From contig CAKZLO010000010.1 in the NCBI GenBank assembly GCA_937127125.1, forward strand, positions 114,097 to 178,096: 64,000 nucleotides of DNA. Direction: 5' to 3'. The translations under genes were made by a program, and so were the position numbers. This document shows, in pieces, positions 25,212-34,129 of this stretch (position 1 is the stretch's first letter; every line of letters begins with the position of its first letter). The DNA comes from an uncultured Ardenticatenia bacterium. GTDB taxonomy: Bacteria > Chloroflexota > Anaerolineae > 4572-78 > NAK82. The notes beneath the pieces are model-generated. The model saw nothing but the letters and a program-made list of their open reading frames with translations. It was not told the origin of the DNA and searched no databases.

Positions 25212-26195
25212 CTACCTCTTTTCCTCCACCCGTGGCCAACTAAGCAACAACACTTCGATAGCTAACCGCGTGTTCACGTTCTGCTCAAGACCTCGCGTCA
25301 CAAATTCGATTTGTTCCACCATACGGCGTGCTTCATCAAGTGTAACGTTTTGTGCCTGCGCACGCAAACGTTCCGACTGATCAATGTTGCGCAGGGGAAC
25401 GTCTGCTCCTGCCTTGACCAGTAGGATATCATGCCACCAGCTGCCCCATAACATCAGAGTCTCTTCCAATAGCTTGGGGTTACGACTGAGCGCAGCGGCG
25501 TATGTCAGGCGTTGCGTTCGGGTCCGGTGTAGCAGGTTGAATGTCTGTTCCATGAGATCCTCGCGCCGGCTCAGAGCCTCGCGATCCTGGAATACGCTTA
25601 CCGCCCATCCGATGCGCCCTCCAGATAGGTGTGCGAGCAGTTCTGCTAAAGTGGCCTCGACACCCCACCGAGAGATCAGAGCTTGTTGCACTTGGTCGAT
25701 TGGAAGAGGCCGTAGCCACAAGAGCTGGCAGCGAGAGATAATGGTGGGTAACAGCTGATCCACACGTGTTGCCGTTAATAGCAGCACGACATAGGAGGGC
25801 GGTTCTTCTAAAGTCTTGAGCAGGGCATTAGCGGCTTCGGCTGTTGCTCGCTCAAACTCTGAGAGAATGGCGACACGCCATCGTCCTTCGTATGGTAGCA
25901 AGGAGAGCTCGCGTTGCAGCTCTCGCACTTGATCGATCTTGATGGGTTGGCCAGGCGCATCAAGGATGCGCACGTCGGGATGATTACCTGTCATCACACG
26001 GCGGCAAGACGAGCACACCTCACAGGGCATCGGGTTGGCTGCAGTACATTGCAACGCTTGGGCTATAACACGCGCCAACGTTGTCTTGCCAATGTTAGGC
26101 GGGCCAAGCAGAAGAGTCGCATGGGATATGCGACCAGCTTGCCATCCATTAAGGAGAAGTTGTAATGCCCACTCGTGGCCGATCAAAGCACCCAT
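25212..26195 (-). CDS. holB: DNA polymerase III subunit delta'
   Basis: Clamp-loader ATPase-like subunit, about 327 residues. GPPNIGKTTLAR (31-42) is the Walker A; a zinc-binding CEVCSSC block follows near residue 59, and the arginine-finger SRC motif reads ISRCQ near 157. LKTLEEPPSYVV is another standard delta'/DnaX block. It loads the beta clamp at the replication fork. The gene ends 15 bp before ricT and begins 22 bp after vanW on the same strand. Confidence 0.93.
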   Translation of the reverse strand: MGALIGHEWALQLLLNGWQAGRISHATLLLGPPNIGKTTLARVIAQALQCTAANPMPCEVCSSCRRVMTGNHPDVRILDAPGQPIKIDQVRELQRELSLLPYEGRWRVAILSEFERATAEAANALLKTLEEPPSYVVLLLTATRVDQLLPTIISRCQLLWLRPLPIDQVQQALISRWGVEATLAELLAHLSGGRIGWAVSVFQDREALSRREDLMEQTFNLLHRTRTQRLTYAAALSRNPKLLEETLMLWGSWWHDILLVKAGADVPLRNIDQSERLRAQAQNVTLDEARRMVEQIEFVTRGLEQNVNTRLAIEVLLLSWPRVEEKR

Positions 26196-26217
26196 TCACG
26201 CACTCAAGAAGATGCTC

Positions 26218-28077
26218 TCATCCACCTTCGCCAGTACCCACCAGGTAGACAGCTCGCCACGGACGATAATGGCTTACAAATTCGTCTTGGTGAATAACGA
26301 CCCCGTCTTGTGTGACAGTCCGCCTTACCGTTACTTTTGCCCCTTCTTTCTGCCACTCCACTTGTTTTACCGTGCCCTTGGGCAACTTGGGATCTTGCTG
26401 ATACTCAGGGGCCCCGGGACTTGTCACATTCTCTATCAGGGGACCCTCCACGGCGACTTGGCGATTGATAGGAGTTCCATAGAAGCGGAATGTCAATGTG
26501 CCTGCCTCTCGGTCTACATAGGTCTGAATGAGGAGAGGGTGGTTTGTATCGTTGCGAAACTTGAAGTCTATGTTGGGCGCATATATGGTGGCATCCAGGC
26601 CGGGTCCAAACTCTATCTCATACCAGCTTACGCGGTAGCCGTGAGCCCACCGCTCGACAATGTCGAAGCCCCCAAAGAATGCGGCACGAAAAGCGGTTGT
26701 CGAGACTTGGCAAACGCCCCCGCCAATTCCGACTGCGGTGCGATCTCCCCATATGATCAAGGAATTCTCGAACCCCTGTTCAGCCGTAACTGGTCCTAAG
26801 TGCTCGTTGAACGAGAAGATGGCGCCTGGTGGCACCACAATGCCATGGAACTTGCTGGCTGCTACCTGAATGTTGCGTACACGTGCTTCCGACGAGCCTT
26901 TAAAGGTTGTGGTGGCTTCGGCCACAACATCTATAAAACTCATTTCGCTCAACGCTTCTGAGTGCACTGTCGGCATAATGGTGTGCACTGGTAGCTCAAG
27001 GTGATGTTTGGGGTGGTTAAGCAATTCAGCAATTAGCGCAAGAGATTGTTCTATATCGAGTGCATAACCAACCTGACTCGGCTGTAACACTGAGACCATC
27101 TTGCTCTGGGGGTCGATTTGAAAACGTGCGTTAACAGGAGTCTGATCCACTTCGCTGGCCATATCTTTCAGGAAAGATCGCCACTTATCCAAGTCAAAAC
27201 TTACTGCAATATGTCCTGCGCCGTTCTGGGACACCTCTTCCTGAATAATTAGCATAGCGCTCAGCTCATTTGGAGGAATAACGCGCTCAACTTTACGATC
27301 CGGCAATGTCACACTAAGCACTAACGGGGCACTCAGCAGCGTTTGAACAATCTGATAGGCTGGTTCAATCTCGGTAATAGCAGGTGGTGTTTCACGCACG
27401 ACCAGGTCCACTGGAGCCAGATCTCGCAAGACTGCGCGTTGATGGATAAGCTCTCGAGTAGCTTCCATATCAACGGCGAGGCCATTCTGTGCTGGCAGGG
27501 CTATCACGGTGAGATCTGGTTGAATAATTAGTTCCGCATCACGCGCTGTACGGTCAATCTGACGAGCGATCTCGGCTAGCAGAGCGTTAGCTGGTCCGCT
27601 GTCATAACGGATAACAACATCCACCTCGGCACCGAAGAATAGTGCCCTCAGCTGTTCCAGCATGTTGCTCACCATATTACTGCGGCGACCGAACGCGTAG
27701 GCATGTGCAACCGCCTGGGATACATCCAAGACTGCACCCGCTTGGCGCACTGAAGCAATCCAGGTCTGTTGTCCATAGCGAAGGACTATAGGAAAGTTGA
27801 GATAGCTCTCGGTGCGTGTCGTGAGCGCGACGAGCGCCTGTGTGCGTGTCATGCCACCTAGTTCGACTCCCAGTGCGCGTACGCCGATAAAGATGCGGTC
27901 CAGGAACACTATCTGATAAAGCACCACGGCCAGGAAGATAGCTATCAGCAGACTGGCCAGGATGATCACTCCAGCTGCAAAGGCGTGCCGCATAGCTCTG
28001 GCAGCTCTGACATGGCCCTGTGGCAGCTGCAGGACGCGGGCGGGTAATTCGACCGTCTGTTCCTGGACTTCTTTCAT
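26218..28077 (-). CDS. VanW family protein with YoaR-type and G5-like domains
   Basis: About 619 residues. A cytoplasmic lead, one membrane helix near residues 30-55, then two peptidoglycan-binding (PG_binding_4, YoaR) domains with FPIVLRYGQQTW and SFDLDKWRSFL, and the VanW domain: TTFKGSSEARVRNIQVAA, PPGAIFSFNEHLGPVTAEQGF, GIGGGVCQVSTTAFRAAFFGG and FKFRNDTNHPLLIQTYVD, read in blocks. The last ~60 residues look like a G5-type repeat (KGTVKQVEWQKEGAKVTVRR). It sits on the outer face and probably acts on or binds cell wall; the enzymatic role is unproven. ATG 28077 follows GGGGAAAAAGCG; a longer frame opens at 28119. Confidence 0.88.
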   Translation of the reverse strand: MKEVQEQTVELPARVLQLPQGHVRAARAMRHAFAAGVIILASLLIAIFLAVVLYQIVFLDRIFIGVRALGVELGGMTRTQALVALTTRTESYLNFPIVLRYGQQTWIASVRQAGAVLDVSQAVAHAYAFGRRSNMVSNMLEQLRALFFGAEVDVVIRYDSGPANALLAEIARQIDRTARDAELIIQPDLTVIALPAQNGLAVDMEATRELIHQRAVLRDLAPVDLVVRETPPAITEIEPAYQIVQTLLSAPLVLSVTLPDRKVERVIPPNELSAMLIIQEEVSQNGAGHIAVSFDLDKWRSFLKDMASEVDQTPVNARFQIDPQSKMVSVLQPSQVGYALDIEQSLALIAELLNHPKHHLELPVHTIMPTVHSEALSEMSFIDVVAEATTTFKGSSEARVRNIQVAASKFHGIVVPPGAIFSFNEHLGPVTAEQGFENSLIIWGDRTAVGIGGGVCQVSTTAFRAAFFGGFDIVERWAHGYRVSWYEIEFGPGLDATIYAPNIDFKFRNDTNHPLLIQTYVDREAGTLTFRFYGTPINRQVAVEGPLIENVTSPGAPEYQQDPKLPKGTVKQVEWQKEGAKVTVRRTVTQDGVVIHQDEFVSHYRPWRAVYLVGTGEGG

Positions 28078-28191
28078 CGCTTTTTCCCCAACATGACAAG
28101 GATTGTAGTGCAGGCACATCTCCTTGACAAGATGTTGGGATCTCCCATTTAGCCTCAGGCATAAGTTGCAAATGGCTCAGTACAGGTCGCA

Positions 28192-28220
28192 TTGACATAC
28201 GGAGCACGGTGCGTTATCTT
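28192..28220 (+). promoter_or_regulatory. promoter of the GlnE-ACT gene
   Basis: TTGACA (28192-28197), 17-bp spacer, TATCTT (28215-28220), 48 bp before the start codon. Perfect -35, 4/6 -10. Confidence 0.5.
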
Positions 28221-28267
28221 TTCCTTGTAAAGAGCGCAAGCAGATCGATCGAAGGAATGCCTCTGTG

Positions 28268-31200
28268 ATGGTTACTTCGGCAAGCGATGGAGGGTATCAG
28301 CAGCTGTTGAAATCGATATCGTTCTCTAATCCGGCGGCGGCGTGCCGGGCGCTGGAACGTACGTTCGGGTGGTGTGATGATTCAGAGATAACATCTCGAG
28401 TATCAGCACATCTGAATGCAGCGCTGTCTGCGGCAGCTGACCCCGACCGCGTGCTAATCAATCTAGAGCGTTTCATTGCGGCGGCGACAGAGCGTCGCGC
28501 GCTCTGGCTTGCCCTGGCGGCCACGCCCCGTCCTTTGGACATGCTGGCTACCCTTTTCGCGGGCAGCCAGTTTCTCACTGAGATCCTATTGCGTCACCCA
28601 GAGTACTTCTGGCAACTTATGGAACGTCGTTACCTGACGCGTTGCAAAAGTCGCGAGCAATTATATCACGAAGCCCGCGCCGTGCTCGCCCAGCAACCAA
28701 CTGTGGAAGCCCAGTTAGACGCTCTGCGACGTTATCAACGTCGTGAGTTGCTACGTATCGGTGCGAGTGATCTGTTCGGTTTTCTAGATTTGCCTTCGGT
28801 TACCAAACAGCTTTCTTACCTCGCCGACACCATGATACGCCTAAGCCTAGAGGTTGCTGCCAGACAAACAGGCACCCCGCTGGATGGTTTTGCAGTAATT
28901 GGCCTAGGCAAATTGGGGGGTGAGGAGCTGAACTACAGCTCTGACATAGATCTGCTCTTCGTAACCGGTGGTGATCCGAGCAGCTATCAACGGCTCGGTG
29001 AACGCTTGGTCGATGCGCTCTCACGCGTTACGGCAGGCGGATTTTTGTACCGGGTGGATATGCGGCTGCGCCCTTGGGGTAGCAGTGGCATGCTGGTGTC
29101 TTCCCTGTGTGGATACGTCAACTACATGCACCAGCACGCACATGCGTGGGAAAAGCAGGCGCTCTTGAAGGCACGATTTGTGGCGGGCGATGAACAATCT
29201 GGTGCAGCATTCCTTCGCTGTGCCGAAGAGATTTTGTTCGATGCGGGGAACTCACGCAGTCTGTGTGTCGATATCCACACGATGAAACAACGGACCGAGG
29301 CATTCTTGAAGGCGCTCGGCCGCCTGTGGGGTGAGGTGAAGCTGGGCATCGGATCAATCCGCGACGTCGAGTTTGTGACCCAATACCTCCAGCTCGTGCA
29401 CGGCACGAGTAAGCGTCATCTCTATTGTCCCAACACGTTGGAGGCTCTGCATCGCCTGGTGTCGAGTGGGGTATTGGCGCCCGATCACTATTGCATACTT
29501 GCAGATGGATATGTCTTCTTGCGCACTGTGGAACACTATCTGCAAATGATGGAATATCGTCAGACCTCTACGTTGCCCCGCGATACCAAAGCTTTACAGT
29601 ATCTTGCGTGGCGGTTGGGCTTCCACGGAGCACATGCGGATGAGGAGCTGCTATTGCGTTACGAGCAACACAGCACAGCAATTCGCAGTGTGTATCAGCA
29701 CTTCCTAGAAGGAGGATATATGACAGAAGCTCGCCCATCCTGCACGATGGGGCCATCTTATGAGGTCGATCGCCACGTAGCACGTATGGACGCCTCCTAC
29801 AGCAACATTTTCAGTCAAGCGGAGATTGCACGCCATGCAGCTTTGGCTGAGTTGCTGAATGATGAGAATCTGGTCGAGATAGACGTGCAGCCGTTGGAGC
29901 AGAACCGTTGGCGTGTCACGGTGGTGGCGTATGATTATCCGGGTGAGCTCTCTCTTATCTGCGGTCTACTCTTCGTCTACGGTTTTAGCATTCTGGACGG
30001 CTATGTTTTCACTTATGAGCCACTGCCAGGAGAGCACGAAGCCGATGGGATATCACAACCCTCCCAAGGTTCACAACTAGACAGTGCCAGGAAGATCGTG
30101 GACGTGTTCACCGTTGAGCCAGTGCGTGGCGACAGCAATGTTGATTTGTGGTATAGCTACCGGAACGACCTAGCAGCTTTGCTGCGTATGATGCAAACCG
30201 GTGAACGCCGCAAGGCACGTGGTGAGCTGGCTAAACGCGTTGCGGCAGTTATGCGAGAAACGGACAAAGTGCCTGCAACGTTGTATCCGGTGGACATTGA
30301 GATCGACAATACAAGTTCCTCTCGTTACACTGTGCTCACAATTGAAACACCCGACACACCAGGGTTCTTGTACGAGTTTTCTAACGCGCTGGCAATCAAT
30401 CGCGTCTACATCGCACGGGTAATCGTCTCTTCGGTCGGAAATCGTGTGCGGGATGTGTTGTACGTAACCGACGAGCATGGCCAGAAGATCACTGCGCCGG
30501 AGAGACAACGTGAGCTGCGTGCCGCTACTGTGCTTATCAAGCATTTTACACACTTGCTGCCACATTCACCTGACCCTGAAACAGCATTGCTCCACTTCAG
30601 AGAGTTCCTTGCCCAGCTGTTCACACGGCCAAATTGGCCAGATGAGCTTGCCTCATTGGAACGTCACGATGTACTAGACGCGCTGGCACGTTTGTTGGGG
30701 GTTAGTGAGTTCCTGTGGGACGATTTTCTGCGGATGCAGTACGCCAACTTGTTCCCTGTGGTGCGTGATGTGGATGCCTTATCAATAGCGCGCTCTCAGG
30801 AGCAGCTGCGCGAAATGCTCCGCCGCGAATTGGCAGCTGCCCCAGATAGTACCACACGACGCGACGTGCTAAATGCCTTCAAGGATCGCGAGATGTTTCG
30901 CGCGGATATGCGCCACATTTTGGGCTACATTACGGAATTCGGCCAGTTTTCCTCAGAACTCACTGACCTGGCTGAAGTGGTGGTCGAGGCTGCCGTTGAA
31001 CTGTGCGAGGATGAGCTGCGAGCTCGTTATGGCTTGCCGTTGCGCGCGGATGAGCAACCGGCTCAACTGTGTGTGTGTGCTTTGGGTAAATTCGGGGGGC
31101 GCGAGCTGGGGTTCGCCTCGGACATCGAGCTCATGTTTGTGTTTCAAGGTGGTGGCCAAACTTCTGGCCCTCAGCGAATCAGCACAGCAGAGTATTATGA

Positions 31201-31912
31201 GCGGCTGGTGCAATCTTTTGTCGCCGCAATACGCGCCCGCCGTGAGGGTACTTTCCACATCGACTTGCAATTGCGACCATACGGCAAACATGGAAGCATG
31301 GCAGTGCCTCTGGAAGCGTTTCGACGTTATTTTGCGCCAGAGGGCGAAGCATGGGCCTATGAGCGTCAAGCGCTGGTCAAATTGCGCCCTATATTTGGCG
31401 ATGTGGCATTGGCACGCGAGATTGTCGCACTGCGCGATGCGTACGTGTACCGCGGCGAGCCGTTTGATGTGGCGGCTATGCGCGCAATGCGCGAACGGCA
31501 GATACGCCACTTGGTAGCTGGGGGCACATTGAATGCTAAATTCAGCCCGGGTGGTCTCGTGGATCTCGAATATATTGTACAAGCCCTGCAGATTAACCAT
31601 GGGGCGAGTAATCCTGCTTTGCGCGAGACTAACACTGGCCGCGCCCTGACCGCATTGGCAGAGGCAGGTATCCTGTCTCCAGAGCAGTACACGTGTTTGC
31701 GTGAAGCGCTCATCTTCTTGCGCCGGCTTATCAATGCGTTGCGAGTGGTACGTGGCAATGCACGCGACCTGACGGTGCCGCCAGCCGACAGTGAGGAATT
31801 TGCCTTCTTGGCGCGTCGGTTGGGTTACGGTAAAGAGATCGCTCGGCTGCGTGAGGATCTGCTACGCCATACTGGCAATGTCCAAGAGCTGAGTCGCCAG
31901 CTGTTGGGTTAG
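28268..31912 (+). CDS. glnE: GlnE-type glutamine synthetase adenylyltransferase with central ACT domains
   Basis: About 1214 residues. Two GlnE nucleotidyltransferase halves are visible. The first has GLGKLGGEELNYSSDIDLLF (Asp226, Asp228) and RVDMRLRPWGSSGML near residue 260; the second has LGKFGGRELGFASDIELMF (Asp952, Glu954) and HIDLQLRPYGKHGSM near residue 1000. Between them, where E. coli GlnE has only helices, lie two ACT-like regions: ~537-650 (VTVVAYDYPGELSLICGLL) and ~677-745 (TVLTIETPDTPGFLYEFSNA and VRDVLYVTDEHG). GlnE switches glutamine synthetase on and off by (de)adenylylation; ACT domains sense amino acids, as in GlnD. So this could be a glutamine-sensing GlnE that bypasses PII. 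The glutamate synthase genes follow, supporting a nitrogen role. GTG 28265 is an alternative start. Confidence 0.88.
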   Translation: MVTSASDGGYQQLLKSISFSNPAAACRALERTFGWCDDSEITSRVSAHLNAALSAAADPDRVLINLERFIAAATERRALWLALAATPRPLDMLATLFAGSQFLTEILLRHPEYFWQLMERRYLTRCKSREQLYHEARAVLAQQPTVEAQLDALRRYQRRELLRIGASDLFGFLDLPSVTKQLSYLADTMIRLSLEVAARQTGTPLDGFAVIGLGKLGGEELNYSSDIDLLFVTGGDPSSYQRLGERLVDALSRVTAGGFLYRVDMRLRPWGSSGMLVSSLCGYVNYMHQHAHAWEKQALLKARFVAGDEQSGAAFLRCAEEILFDAGNSRSLCVDIHTMKQRTEAFLKALGRLWGEVKLGIGSIRDVEFVTQYLQLVHGTSKRHLYCPNTLEALHRLVSSGVLAPDHYCILADGYVFLRTVEHYLQMMEYRQTSTLPRDTKALQYLAWRLGFHGAHADEELLLRYEQHSTAIRSVYQHFLEGGYMTEARPSCTMGPSYEVDRHVARMDASYSNIFSQAEIARHAALAELLNDENLVEIDVQPLEQNRWRVTVVAYDYPGELSLICGLLFVYGFSILDGYVFTYEPLPGEHEADGISQPSQGSQLDSARKIVDVFTVEPVRGDSNVDLWYSYRNDLAALLRMMQTGERRKARGELAKRVAAVMRETDKVPATLYPVDIEIDNTSSSRYTVLTIETPDTPGFLYEFSNALAINRVYIARVIVSSVGNRVRDVLYVTDEHGQKITAPERQRELRAATVLIKHFTHLLPHSPDPETALLHFREFLAQLFTRPNWPDELASLERHDVLDALARLLGVSEFLWDDFLRMQYANLFPVVRDVDALSIARSQEQLREMLRRELAAAPDSTTRRDVLNAFKDREMFRADMRHILGYITEFGQFSSELTDLAEVVVEAAVELCEDELRARYGLPLRADEQPAQLCVCALGKFGGRELGFASDIELMFVFQGGGQTSGPQRISTAEYYERLVQSFVAAIRARREGTFHIDLQLRPYGKHGSMAVPLEAFRRYFAPEGEAWAYERQALVKLRPIFGDVALAREIVALRDAYVYRGEPFDVAAMRAMRERQIRHLVAGGTLNAKFSPGGLVDLEYIVQALQINHGASNPALRETNTGRALTALAEAGILSPEQYTCLREALIFLRRLINALRVVRGNARDLTVPPADSEEFAFLARRLGYGKEIARLREDLLRHTGNVQELSRQLLG

Positions 31913-32033
31913 CTGTTGTCCAACCTTCGTTCCCTTTTCGGGGCGCTCCGAGCTGCACAAGGATAGGCTGGGAACGGCCCAGATCGAGCACAGGGGCTTC
32001 AAGATCTCTGTCATCTTATAACTTTTGATAGAT

Positions 32034-32078
32034 TTGACACGACACGCACGCGTCTATTATATTGGCGCGCAATATAAT
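32034..32078 (+). promoter_or_regulatory. promoter with 23-bp palindromic operator before the glutamate synthase genes
   Basis: TTGACA at 32034-32039, with TATTAT (32055-32060, 15-bp spacer) or TATATT (32058-32063, 18-bp spacer) as -10. A palindrome overlaps it: ATTATATTG (32056-32064), GCGCG, CAATATAAT (32070-32078), perfect 9-bp arms. This is the classical position for a repressor covering -10 and +1. The regulator is unknown. Confidence 0.65.
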
Positions 32079-32380
32079 GCTTCTATTGCTATATGCTGCC
32101 CTCGAAAGAGTGTCAGCCGCTCGTCTCGCTGCCGAGACCCCCAAGGACGACGTCGTTGCCTGTAAACATAGTATCTTTGCGCCATACTTTGTGCGAATCG
32201 GGACAAAGGCACAAAAAGTGAGTTTATGCATCTCTATAGTAAGATAACAGGGTTAAAGGGAATTCCACCGAGTGGGTGCAAAGGTGTTTTCGTAGCTTTG
32301 AGTGCACTGTCCTCTTGTATTCTGGCAAAAACATAGATGGCTGGAACGGAGATCTCGCGCAAACAGGGGGATAATCATTT
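32079..32380 (+). other. long 5' leader with hairpins before the glutamate synthase genes
   Basis: About 300 nt of untranslated leader. It contains a 6-bp hairpin GTCTCG-CTGC-CGAGAC (32123-32138), a palindrome ACGACGTCGT just after it, and near 32280-32310 a nested hairpin with GTGC/GCAC and AAAG/CTTT pairs. No known riboswitch consensus is recognised and no convincing small gene is present. The stretch 31913-32033 upstream carries nothing else clear. Confidence 0.4.
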
Positions 32381-34021
32381 ATGATCCAATGGCCAAAGTC
32401 CAATGACGTTTTAGGCACCAACAATCGCGGTGATGCCACCGAATCGGGCCTTTGTACGTTGTGCCGCTCGGATTGCAAGGGACGATGTGAAACTTGGTTG
32501 GCCAGCTTGCGTGGTCGTAGTCTCTTATATCCGCGCAGTTTCGGACATGTTACAGCAGGTAGCCGCAATCTCACTCATGTTGGTGTCAGTTACAATGCGC
32601 TGCGTATCCAAGGTTACAGCTATGGTGCTGTGGGCTTGCCGCCCGGACTGTCAAACTCGCCGGAAGACTGTATTTTCCCGAATGTGCGGCTTGAAACGGA
32701 ATTCGGGTGGCTTGTCAAGACCAAATGTCGCATGCCTTTGATGACTGGAGCTCTGGGTTCTACTTTCGTTGCAGCCAAGTACTGGGATCCGCTAGCTATT
32801 GGGGCAGCATTGGTTGGCATCCCCATTGTTGTTGGGGAGAACGTAGTCGGTGTTGATCAACAGGCGGAAATCAAGGACGGGCGCGTCGTTAGATCGCCAG
32901 AGCTGGATCGTCGTGTGCAGACCTACCTGCGTTACTATGATGGCTACGGCGCCATCTTGGTGCAGATGAATGTGGAAGACACGCGTAACGGTGTGGCGGA
33001 GTATGTCATTGAGCGTTACGGTGATCATGCCGTTATTGAGCTGAAATGGGGCCAGGGTGCGAAAAATATCGGTGGCGAGATCCAGGTCACCAATATCGAG
33101 TATGCCCGTTTCCTCAAGCAGCGCGGCTATCTAGTTGATCCTGATCCAGATAAGTTGGAAGTACAGGAAGCATTCCGTCACGGCGCCATTCGCTCCTTCG
33201 CTCGACATAGCCGGTTGGGTTACACAGATCTCAACAACGCCAATGCGGTGCGGGAGGCATTTATGGAACAAATCGCCTATCTGCGCCGATTGGGATATAA
33301 GCGCATTACTCTTAAGACTGGTTCATATGGTATGGAAGCCTTGGCTATGGCGATCAAATTCGCTACGGAAGCACAGCTGGATCTTCTCACCATAGATGGC
33401 TCGGGCGGTGGCACTGGTATGAGCCCTTGGAATATGATGGAGCACTGGGGTGTGCCTTCAATCTTTTTGCATGCCAAGGCTTATGAATATGCTTCCATTT
33501 TGGCAAGTAAGGGGAATCATATAGTGGACATGGCTTTCGCCGGGGGGTTGGCGCGCGAGGATCATATCTTCAAAGCACTGGCTCTGGGCGCTCCTTACAC
33601 GAAGCTCGTCTGTATGGGACGAGCGCTTATGATCCCCGCCTTCCTGGGCTCGAACATTGAAGGGGCACTTAACCCTGACGTCCGCGAAAGAGTGCACGGC
33701 AATTGGGATACCCTGCCTCCTAATATGGTCGAATTTGGCACGCAGCCCGAGGAGATCTTTGCAGGTTACTACGATGTACGTGCCAAAGTGGGCGCTGAGG
33801 AGATGAAGAATATCCCATATGGTGCCGTTGCATTGTGGACTCTGGCAGACAAGCTGGCAGCTGGCTTGCAGCAGCTGCTGGCAGGAGTCAGGAAATTCTC
33901 TGTTTCAGAGATCTCACGGCAGGATCTCTTCTCCGGAAACCGGGAGACTGAGCGTGAGACTGGTATTCCTTTTATGACCGATGTACAGGATGATGTAGCT
34001 CGAGCCATTTTGGAGATGTAG
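32381..34021 (+). CDS. FMN-binding glutamate synthase-domain protein (stand-alone synthase domain)
   Basis: About 546 residues homologous to the FMN/Fe-S synthase domain of GltB, without the amidotransferase domain. Core blocks: QGAKNIGGEIQVTNIEYA, TLKTGSYGMEALAMAIKFA, LDLLTIDGSGGGTGMSPW, DMAFAGGLAREDHIFKALALGAP. The extreme N-terminus has Cys25, Cys28, Cys32, Cys36 (C-x2-C-x3-C-x3-C), a likely small Fe-S or zinc site not found in GltB. Related stand-alone proteins in archaea and Chloroflexota are taken to form glutamate from 2-oxoglutarate, or act on related substrates. GGGGGA precedes ATG 32381. It directly precedes gltB. Confidence 0.85.
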   Translation: MIQWPKSNDVLGTNNRGDATESGLCTLCRSDCKGRCETWLASLRGRSLLYPRSFGHVTAGSRNLTHVGVSYNALRIQGYSYGAVGLPPGLSNSPEDCIFPNVRLETEFGWLVKTKCRMPLMTGALGSTFVAAKYWDPLAIGAALVGIPIVVGENVVGVDQQAEIKDGRVVRSPELDRRVQTYLRYYDGYGAILVQMNVEDTRNGVAEYVIERYGDHAVIELKWGQGAKNIGGEIQVTNIEYARFLKQRGYLVDPDPDKLEVQEAFRHGAIRSFARHSRLGYTDLNNANAVREAFMEQIAYLRRLGYKRITLKTGSYGMEALAMAIKFATEAQLDLLTIDGSGGGTGMSPWNMMEHWGVPSIFLHAKAYEYASILASKGNHIVDMAFAGGLAREDHIFKALALGAPYTKLVCMGRALMIPAFLGSNIEGALNPDVRERVHGNWDTLPPNMVEFGTQPEEIFAGYYDVRAKVGAEEMKNIPYGAVALWTLADKLAAGLQQLLAGVRKFSVSEISRQDLFSGNRETERETGIPFMTDVQDDVARAILEM

Positions 34022-34129
34022 GACACCAGGCCTGTTTCTCAAAGTTTGTTTCCTAATTAACTCTTGGTTTGTCTGCGCGACGGGGCGTGCTGGTTTTCGA
34101 TGGGATTCGATGTAGGAGAGGTTGGTCGT

